Below the pieces are notes generated by a model. The model was not told the origin of the DNA. It did not search any database and saw nothing but the letters and a program-made list of their open reading frames with translations. A program made the position numbers and the translations under genes. Source: an archaeon (GTDB taxonomy: Archaea; EX4484-52; B79-G9). From it: 6,654 bases of DNA. Below, piece after piece: positions 1 through 5,041 of the stretch (positions are counted from its first letter, which is position 1; each line of letters opens with the position of its first letter). The stretch is from assembly GCA_030630425.1 (NCBI GenBank), contig DAOVNB010000033.1, positions 1-6,654 on the forward strand, read 5' to 3'.

Positions 1-24
1 AATCTATGCAACAAAAAAAGAATA
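1..24 (-). terminator. T-tract terminator after the 227-residue membrane protein gene
   Basis: Just past the TGA stop at 27-25, the minus strand reads into a run of seven T residues (A7 on the plus strand at 13-19), set in a T-rich stretch. Archaeal RNA polymerase terminates at T-tracts without needing a hairpin, and no hairpin is visible. This would end a transcript covering alaS and the membrane protein gene. The window edge cuts the region, so further T-tracts cannot be assessed. Confidence 0.42.
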
Positions 25-708
25 TCAGCAATTAAGGTCGTTTCCGTACACCTTATCGTCTTCGTCGCGGCAATAGACATTATCGTTTTTTATCTTAAAT
101 GATACATACATATATGTTCCGTTTTCATCCGGTTCGCAGCATTTTCTGTCGGCAAAGGTTTGCGCCAAATCATAATAATCATCTTCAAGCTCATCCAAAT
201 CATCGCTAAACTGGTCCCTTTCTGCCTCTGCCAAATCCAGATGATTCTGAAGCTCAACATTATCTTCCATGCATGTTGTAAGGTTTGTTATACAAACAGA
301 AAGGCTTGCAGTTGTTGTGTCAAAATTTGCCTGAAGAGCTGTTTTTTGTGTAGTGCATGTATCCAGGTTCAAAGAAGTTGCTGCAAGATTTGACTGAAAA
401 TTGTCTCTTTGTTCTTTTGCTATTGCAATGTCATTTCCGCAAAGATAATATGCCTTGTTTGCATCAAATTTAGACAATCTCGGAAAATCCGAATTAGCGG
501 TCATTATCTTATCCTGCTCAGACAAAAACATGTTGCCCGTAATAGAAGAGCCCACAAAATAAAGAAGCAGGAATAAACCGAATATGCCAAGAGTAATTTT
601 TATAGTTCGTTTATTCTTATCCACAAAAGACGAAACATCAAACCCGGAACCGGTATCGCGGTCATACGGTCGCTGTTTTTCTTTTGGAACATACCGATAA
701 TCTGCCAT
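25..708 (-). CDS. Uncharacterised single-pass membrane protein with Cys-rich coiled-coil ectodomain
   Basis: This 227-residue protein matches no family I recognise. Residues 1-35 are polar and end in a basic cluster (KNKRTIK, 31-37). One hydrophobic segment follows (about 38-58), giving N-inside, C-outside topology. Residues about 92-188 are rich in Gln, Asp, Glu and regularly spaced Leu and look like a coiled coil. The predicted outside part holds all eight cysteines (90, 118, 139, 146, 190, 191, 213, 227), including a CC pair and a C-terminal Cys; the even number and location suggest disulfides. Two N-glycosylation sequons (N142-L-T, N196-G-T) lie in the same part. The ATG start is favoured because a TATA-like element centres about 27 bp upstream, as expected for a leaderless mRNA. 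It lies 36 bp downstream of alaS on the same strand, so it may also be read through from alaS. Its role is unknown; surface spacer or envelope-linked scaffold is inference only. Confidence 0.85.
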   Translation of the reverse strand: MADYRYVPKEKQRPYDRDTGSGFDVSSFVDKNKRTIKITLGIFGLFLLLYFVGSSITGNMFLSEQDKIMTANSDFPRLSKFDANKAYYLCGNDIAIAKEQRDNFQSNLAATSLNLDTCTTQKTALQANFDTTTASLSVCITNLTTCMEDNVELQNHLDLAEAERDQFSDDLDELEDDYYDLAQTFADRKCCEPDENGTYMYVSFKIKNDNVYCRDEDDKVYGNDLNC

Positions 709-730
709 GTCATAAAATAAGTTATATTGC

Positions 731-740
731 TTTATATGTT
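731..740 (-). promoter_or_regulatory. TATA-like element for the 227-residue membrane protein gene
   Basis: On the minus strand this reads AACATATAAA, within the 36-bp gap after alaS. Its centre is about 27 bp from the ATG at 708, which puts transcription start at or next to the start codon and implies a leaderless transcript. No Shine-Dalgarno sequence lies in the gap, which fits. The gap has no strong T-tract, so read-through from alaS remains possible. Confidence 0.5.
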
Positions 741-744
741 TAAC

Positions 745-3336
745 TCAAGCCGTCAGGATATCATCCTTAAACTTCTCAATCTCGTCCTTGAATCTTTTGA
801 TTGTTTTTGGAGTGTGCTCTTCCTGGACCTTAAGGATTGTTGAAAGCTCTTTTATGGCGGTTTCAGTATCATAATTCCTTGCCTCTTTTAGCGGCGAAAC
901 TTCCTTAAAGCCTGTAAGCTTTTCCTTGATACTTTTGATTCCTGCAGTATTTTTTTCCCTTTTGAAAAACATCAAAGGCCCATGTATCTTCTTAAGTTCT
1001 TTCCAGTTCTTGAAAAGCGCGCGCGCATAAGAAGCTGCCATATTGATTTCTTTTGTTCCAAGCTCTTTTAGTGCGTTATTGATTATTGCTTTTTTTTCTT
1101 TTTCTTTTTTCCCGGTAAGAGAACCCGCCACAAATTCGAGCCGGATTACACCGTCCTGTATCTTGCGGGTTCCGATAATCTTTATGCGTTCAATATCTCC
1201 TGTATTCTTCACATGTGTTCCGCCGCATGCCTGAACATCCACATTGCCTATTTTTATAATACGGACAAGCTTGCCCGGTGACCCCCCACCCTGATAGATT
1301 ATAAACCCGTACTTTTTCTCTGCCTCACCGCGCGGAAGTTCGGTTATATCAACTTTAATTTTTTGTGCAATCAAATCATTTGCCATTTTCTCAATTTTCA
1401 TGAACTCGTCATCTGTCAAATTATCATAATGCGTTATATCCAGCCGGGACTTCTCAACAGTTTTTGCCGCCCCCGCCTGCCAGATATGAGGGCCTAAAAC
1501 AACTCGTGCACAAGCCCCTAAAACATGGGTTCCTGTATGCATTTGGGTCAAAAGCTTTCGCCTCAAAGCATCAACAGCGCCTTTGACTTTCGCCCCTTTC
1601 TTAAACTTTGATGCGTCTTTCACTTTATGCAAAATAATGTTGTCAACTTTAATCACATCAACAACTTTTACACCGTTAAGTGTTCCTGTATCATGGTCTT
1701 GGCCTCCGCCCGTTGCATAGAATACAGTACGATTAAGAATAATCCACGAATCCTTGACATCAACAACAACAGCATCAAAATCAAGATTGTTTGTGTCATA
1801 AAATAATTTGTCCGTTGGTTTTATCCCCAAAAGATCAAAGGATGTTTTTTTCTCTTTCTTTATTTCTTTTTCATGTTTTGCTGCAAGCTTCACATAAAAA
1901 TCGCCAGGAATATGAACCTCTTTTCCGGAATCTACTGCAACCTTTTCTATAAGCTCAGGAGTGATTCCATGAGACTCATAAAGTTCTGCCAGTTTTTTTT
2001 CTTTAAAGCTGCTGTTTTTTGCAATAAGCGATGTTATTATTTTTCGAGAGCGCTCTTGGGTCAATTTATATTTTTTTTCCTCAACAGACATTATTTTCCT
2101 GACATTCTCTATATTATCCTTTAGCTCAGGAAACATCGGCTTCAAATAATCCGCATGCCACAACGCAACATCACTCAGAGTAAAATCAAAATCATACTTA
2201 TTTATGAAATTAAGCGCGCGCCTGAGTATTATCCGAAGATTATACCCTCCACCGACATTTGACGGTATGCCGCCGTCAGCAATTGCAAAAAGAAGAGTAC
2301 GCGCATGGTCAGCAGCCGCATAAAGCGCCTGCATTGGCTCAACCATCTTAATCATGTCATCAACAGAAATCCCGACAGTTTTTGCGGCATCTAACCTTGC
2401 CTTTTCCATATCATCGACTTCATCTAAATTGAGATTCCCTGCAATAACAGAATACTTGTCAAAAGCGTCATGGTCAATCTCGATATTTGAAAGCTTCTTC
2501 ATTTTTGGTGTAACAGGCCCAAAAAGAGAATCATAAGATGCAGGAGTCCCGTTTGAAAACCAAACAAGCCGCTCCAAACCCCAGCCCACATCAATCACCT
2601 TCATGTCAAGCTCTTTTCTTGAAACCCCATCAGGCGACTGAAACTGCATAAAGACCGAATTAACAAGTTCAAGGCCCCTGGAAAATGTTTCCATTGAAGG
2701 CCCGAACGCGGAAAAGTCATTCATCGCCCACACATCCTCAGCATAGACAAGCTCTTTTTCAGGAATCCCCATTTCCTTTGTCAGGAACTTAAAATTAAGG
2801 TCAATGCATTGGTCCTTAAAGTATCCTGTTTTAGGATGCCCGAACGCATGCTGCCCTGCCATGACAAATGATGTCAAATGCCTTCCTGTAACCCCTACAT
2901 TAGGGATATCATTAAACCTTAAGCATACCTGCGGCACAACAAGTGGATTGTGTGGATATTCAAAAGACATGTTGCCGTTTTCAAGCCTCTGGAAATCCTG
3001 GATTGAAGCCATAGTAAAAAACAAATCCGGCCTCCAGCGATCAACTACGGGATATCGTGGAACAGATGCATGGCCGTGCTTCTTAAAAAATTTCTCAAAA
3101 ACCCGCCACATCTCAATGTAGTCAAACTTCTTTTTTGTGATTGTGTTTCCTATAAAATCATAGTTCTGGCATGGCGGGTCTGCACAATGCACCCTATCAG
3201 AATCAAGTGTCCAGAAGTTTTTCTTGCATGTTGGGCAGGTTTTTCGCACAAACCCCTTTTGCTTGAAAATCTCCACTTGATAGTGCTTTTTCCAGTCATT
3301 TGCAAATTCCTTCTTTAAAATCGGTTTTGTAAGCAT
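745..3336 (-). CDS. alaS: Alanyl-tRNA synthetase, archaeal type
   Basis: Charges tRNA-Ala with alanine using ATP and hydrolyses misacylated Ser- or Gly-tRNA-Ala; cytoplasmic. Numbering is from the ATG at 3336 (863 residues). Residues 1-70 are the archaeal N-terminal module with a possible zinc site (C34, C37, C51, C56). The class II core follows: the MWRVFEKFFKKHGHASVPR region (about 76-94), motif 2 around LRFNDIPNVGVTGRHLTSF (139-157) and motif 3 GWGLER (251-256). The tRNA-recognition region has ADHARTLLFAIADGGIPSN (342-360) then VGGGYNLR. The editing domain carries FYATGGGQ, the HTGTH metal motif (600-604) and CGGTH (704-708), so proofreading should be intact. After about residue 740 only some 125 helical, Lys-rich residues remain, with no GG-rich globular C-Ala (DHHA1-like) part; archaeal relatives are usually near 900 residues. 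A GTG at 3345 would add three residues and lies about 27 bp from a TATA box, so either start is possible. The identification is certain; the start is not. Confidence 0.97.
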   Translation of the reverse strand: MLTKPILKKEFANDWKKHYQVEIFKQKGFVRKTCPTCKKNFWTLDSDRVHCADPPCQNYDFIGNTITKKKFDYIEMWRVFEKFFKKHGHASVPRYPVVDRWRPDLFFTMASIQDFQRLENGNMSFEYPHNPLVVPQVCLRFNDIPNVGVTGRHLTSFVMAGQHAFGHPKTGYFKDQCIDLNFKFLTKEMGIPEKELVYAEDVWAMNDFSAFGPSMETFSRGLELVNSVFMQFQSPDGVSRKELDMKVIDVGWGLERLVWFSNGTPASYDSLFGPVTPKMKKLSNIEIDHDAFDKYSVIAGNLNLDEVDDMEKARLDAAKTVGISVDDMIKMVEPMQALYAAADHARTLLFAIADGGIPSNVGGGYNLRIILRRALNFINKYDFDFTLSDVALWHADYLKPMFPELKDNIENVRKIMSVEEKKYKLTQERSRKIITSLIAKNSSFKEKKLAELYESHGITPELIEKVAVDSGKEVHIPGDFYVKLAAKHEKEIKKEKKTSFDLLGIKPTDKLFYDTNNLDFDAVVVDVKDSWIILNRTVFYATGGGQDHDTGTLNGVKVVDVIKVDNIILHKVKDASKFKKGAKVKGAVDALRRKLLTQMHTGTHVLGACARVVLGPHIWQAGAAKTVEKSRLDITHYDNLTDDEFMKIEKMANDLIAQKIKVDITELPRGEAEKKYGFIIYQGGGSPGKLVRIIKIGNVDVQACGGTHVKNTGDIERIKIIGTRKIQDGVIRLEFVAGSLTGKKEKEKKAIINNALKELGTKEINMAASYARALFKNWKELKKIHGPLMFFKREKNTAGIKSIKEKLTGFKEVSPLKEARNYDTETAIKELSTILKVQEEHTPKTIKRFKDEIEKFKDDILTA

Positions 3337-3367
3337 TGAAACCACATCTAGTAGTATAAAAAGATAC

Positions 3368-3377
3368 TATTTAAATA
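3368..3377 (-). promoter_or_regulatory. TATA box for alaS (left half of divergent promoter)
   Basis: The sequence is TATTTAAATA, a perfect 10-bp palindrome. Read leftward, its centre is about 27 bp from the GTG at 3345 and 36 bp from the ATG at 3336. Transcription would therefore start at about 3345, giving either a leaderless GTG start or a leader of about 9 nt before the ATG. A second, weaker TATA-like stretch (minus-strand TTTTTATA, 3356-3363) lies closer to the ATG. Being palindromic, the box does not fix direction by itself; flanking BRE sequence would. Confidence 0.5.
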
Positions 3378-3383
3378 AATTTA

Positions 3384-3397
3384 ATTATTTAAATAAT
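3384..3397 (+). promoter_or_regulatory. Palindromic TATA box for the 90-residue membrane protein gene
   Basis: ATTATTTAAATAAT is a perfect 14-bp palindrome containing TATTTAAATA (3386-3395), the same 10-mer found 18 bp to the left in front of alaS. Its centre is about 28 bp from the ATG at 3419, so transcription should begin at or within a base or two of the start codon. The spacing and AT-rich setting support a core promoter. The extra symmetry could also bind a dimeric regulator, but that is speculative. Confidence 0.55.
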
Positions 3398-3418
3398 ACC
3401 AACCAATAAGTAAGAATT

Positions 3419-3691
3419 ATGGATTATTTAACGATTATCTGGATAATTATAGCATTGGTTCCATTTATTCTTTTGGGAAAGACCCCTAAAGGCATATACC
3501 TTTATGTAGCCGTAGGCGCGTTTGCAGGGGCCCTAACCGCTGCTCTTGGGGCGCCGTTCGGGTTCCAGGCAATAACCGCAGTGCATGCAGGCGTATTATA
3601 CCTTCTTGTAACAGAAACCGGCCTTGAGAATTTCTTCTGGATTGTTGTTATCTTAAGCGAACTTCTGTTTTTTGGCGTGTATTATATATAA
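3419..3691 (+). CDS. Small four-helix integral membrane protein, NfeD-like membrane region (tentative)
   Basis: This 90-residue, very hydrophobic protein has four likely membrane helices at about 3-20, 26-45, 50-66 and 71-89, with short charged turns (KTPKG at 21-25; TETGLEN at 65-71). There is no soluble domain and no signal peptide beyond the first helix. The middle part, AFAGALTAALGAPFGFQAIT (34-53), resembles the Ala/Gly-rich helix, short loop and Gln of the NfeD transmembrane domain, but the OB-fold domain that usually follows is missing. This is a weak likeness from memory, so the family is not assigned. The start is supported by a TATA box about 28 bp upstream, implying a leaderless mRNA. 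It is divergent from alaS and ends 21 bp before the first propeller gene on the same strand with no clear terminator between, so it may be co-transcribed with the propeller pair. A membrane anchor role for them is inference from position alone. Confidence 0.8.
   Translation: MDYLTIIWIIIALVPFILLGKTPKGIYLYVAVGAFAGALTAALGAPFGFQAITAVHAGVLYLLVTETGLENFFWIVVILSELLFFGVYYI
3681..3690 (+). promoter_or_regulatory. TATA box for the first propeller gene, inside the end of the membrane protein gene
   Basis: ATTATATATA overlaps the last codons (Tyr-Tyr-Ile) and first stop-codon bases of the upstream 90-residue gene. Its TTATATAT core centres about 27 bp before the ATG at 3713, predicting a leaderless message from that ATG. 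This favours 3713 over the in-frame GTG at 3704. AT-rich Tyr/Ile/stop codons give such a sequence fairly easily, so it is supported mainly by spacing. Confidence 0.5.
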
Positions 3692-3712
3692 TTATTACAC
3701 TATGTGTATTTT

Positions 3713-5005
3713 ATGCCGGCAATAGACTTTACAAAAATTGGTGAAGGTGGGGGCGTTTTTACACAACCCCTAATCCACAAAAACATCGCCTATTTCGGTG
3801 CATGCGATAAGTATTTCTATGCTGTTGATATAGATACAGGCGAAGAGCTTTGGAGCATTTTAACAGACGGCATAATAATGTCCTCCGCAGCACTTGATAA
3901 TGGCATTCTTTATTTCGGCTGTTTTGACAACTGCCTTTATGCAATATCTGTTAAAGAAAAAGAGGTCGTATGGAAACTAAGGCCCGGAGGCATAATTGTT
4001 TCATCCCCGGTTATAAAAGACAACATAATTTATTTCGGCTCCTGTGATTCTTATGTGTATGCGGTTTCAACAAAAACGCAGGAAACCTTATGGAAATTCA
4101 GGACAGAAAATGAAGTCCAAAGCGATGTTACAATTGATGGTAACATGTGTTACTTCAGCTCAACAGACCAGTATCTTTATTGTCTTGATCTTAACGGCAC
4201 ACTTCATTGGAAATATCGCGCAGGCGGCGAATTTCTTATAGGCGCGCCAACAGTCTCAGGCAAACTAGTTTACGCCGCATCATCGGACGGCTATCTTTAT
4301 GCTCTTGATAAAAACACCGGAGAACTAAAGTGGAAATTCTTATCCGGAGGAGAAGCATACAACTGCATCGAAGCTGATGAAAAAAATGTTTATTTCGGAA
4401 GCCGTGACAGGTACCTATACGCGCTTGACAAAAACACAGGAGAACTTATCTGGAAGTTCCGGGCAAACCAGGGCATGGCAGTAAAACCAACAATCACAGA
4501 CATACTTTACATCGGTTCCGATAAATTATACGCGCTTGACAAAAAAGGAGCTGTACTTTGGGCGCACAAAACATCTGAAACAGAAGATCCCCTTTCTTTC
4601 TGCAGGAGTCCGGCAATACACAACAAAAAACTTTACTTTACTTCCTTTGACGGGCACCTAAGATGCCTTGACATGGACGGCAGCTTAATCTGGGCTTTTA
4701 AGACCAAATCATCTAAAAGCGTAAAACTTTCACAGGGAGCAATAACAAGCATGTCCTGGTGGGACGAAAAAATGTTCTCTGTTTTTGAGGAAGAACATTC
4801 TTTTGCGCCTGCAGAGCCATACCCCATACTTTCAAGATACGGAACAGATATCCTGACAGAACTTGAAGACAAAATAGAAAACAAGTATGTTGACATGAAA
4901 AACCCATACCTTAAGGACAAAAAATATGCTGAACCAACATCAATATACACAGAAAAGAAAAAAACAGAAAACACCGACAAATGGAAAAAGGTTTTTGGGA
5001 TTTAA
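3713..5005 (+). CDS. Cytoplasmic eight-bladed PQQ-like beta-propeller protein, copy 1, with conserved C-terminal tail
   Basis: A 430-residue protein of eight tandem repeats of about 40 residues, starting near residues 13, 53, 93, 133, 172, 213, 252 and 294. The pattern is N-x-I-Y-F-G-S-x-D-x-Y-L-Y-A-L-D-x-x-T-G-E-x-x-W-K-F, the Trp-docking motif of PQQ-like propellers. The best copies are blades 5 and 6 (YLYALDKNTGEL); blade 7 is the shortest, one residue shorter than in its paralog. There is no signal peptide, lipobox or membrane segment, so it should act in the cytoplasm, unlike BamB or quinoprotein dehydrogenases. No dehydrogenase active-site signature is seen, so PQQ binding is not expected; a scaffold or ligand-sensing role is more likely. 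Cysteines 31, 70, 74, 111, 157, 218 and 318 are kept in the paralog. Residues about 355-430 form a charged, Tyr- and Lys-rich tail that does not fit the blade pattern and ends in WKKVFGI. The ATG at 3713 is chosen over GTG at 3704 because it matches the paralog's MPAID start and the TATA spacing. Exact function is unknown. Confidence 0.9.
   Translation: MPAIDFTKIGEGGGVFTQPLIHKNIAYFGACDKYFYAVDIDTGEELWSILTDGIIMSSAALDNGILYFGCFDNCLYAISVKEKEVVWKLRPGGIIVSSPVIKDNIIYFGSCDSYVYAVSTKTQETLWKFRTENEVQSDVTIDGNMCYFSSTDQYLYCLDLNGTLHWKYRAGGEFLIGAPTVSGKLVYAASSDGYLYALDKNTGELKWKFLSGGEAYNCIEADEKNVYFGSRDRYLYALDKNTGELIWKFRANQGMAVKPTITDILYIGSDKLYALDKKGAVLWAHKTSETEDPLSFCRSPAIHNKKLYFTSFDGHLRCLDMDGSLIWAFKTKSSKSVKLSQGAITSMSWWDEKMFSVFEEEHSFAPAEPYPILSRYGTDILTELEDKIENKYVDMKNPYLKDKKYAEPTSIYTEKKKTENTDKWKKVFGI
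4877..4947 (+). repeat. 71-bp exact repeat, copy in the first propeller gene
   Basis: This stretch in the tail-coding part is identical to 6209-6279 in the second propeller gene, 1332 bp downstream. Both neighbouring codons differ silently (ATA/ATC before it, TAC/TAT at its end). It covers about 23 codons with no silent change, unlike the flanking tail sequence. Confidence 0.9.
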
Positions 5006-5017
5006 GATAAATTTATC
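5006..5017. repeat. 12-bp perfect palindrome between the propeller genes, overlapping the copy 2 promoter
   Basis: GATAAATTTATC is a perfect inverted repeat that starts at the base after the TAA stop of the first propeller gene. Its right half (TTTATC, 5012-5017) centres about 27 bp before the ATG at 5042 and is the best candidate TATA element for the second gene. The 36-bp gap is just long enough for a TATA box plus standard spacing. The symmetry may be chance in AT-rich DNA or an operator overlapping the promoter. Confidence 0.5.
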
Positions 5018-5041
5018 AAAATATACTTCTCTAAATATTAT

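Noticed and set aside
160..393. 77-codon plus-strand frame with many cysteines opposite the membrane protein gene
   Set aside because: Its Cys and Ile richness comes from the complement of Gln, Asp and Asn codons in the coiled coil; no promoter or family pattern supports it.
2804..3121. 105-codon plus-strand frame opposite alaS, with other similar ones along the gene
   Set aside because: They lie fully within the conserved synthetase catalytic region on the other strand and show no independent coding features.
3361..3400. AT-rich palindromes as a replication origin or attachment site
   Set aside because: They are short, correctly spaced as TATA boxes for both flanking genes, and no origin-box repeats or integrase gene accompany them.
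3704..3712. In-frame GTG start adding three residues to the first propeller protein
   Set aside because: The paralog starts at the equivalent MPAID methionine, and the TATA element fits the ATG at 3713 better than the GTG.
4633..4980. 115-codon minus-strand frame opposite the propeller tail
   Set aside because: It is complementary to a strongly conserved coding region. The 14:2 silent-to-replacement ratio on the plus strand shows that strand is the coding one.
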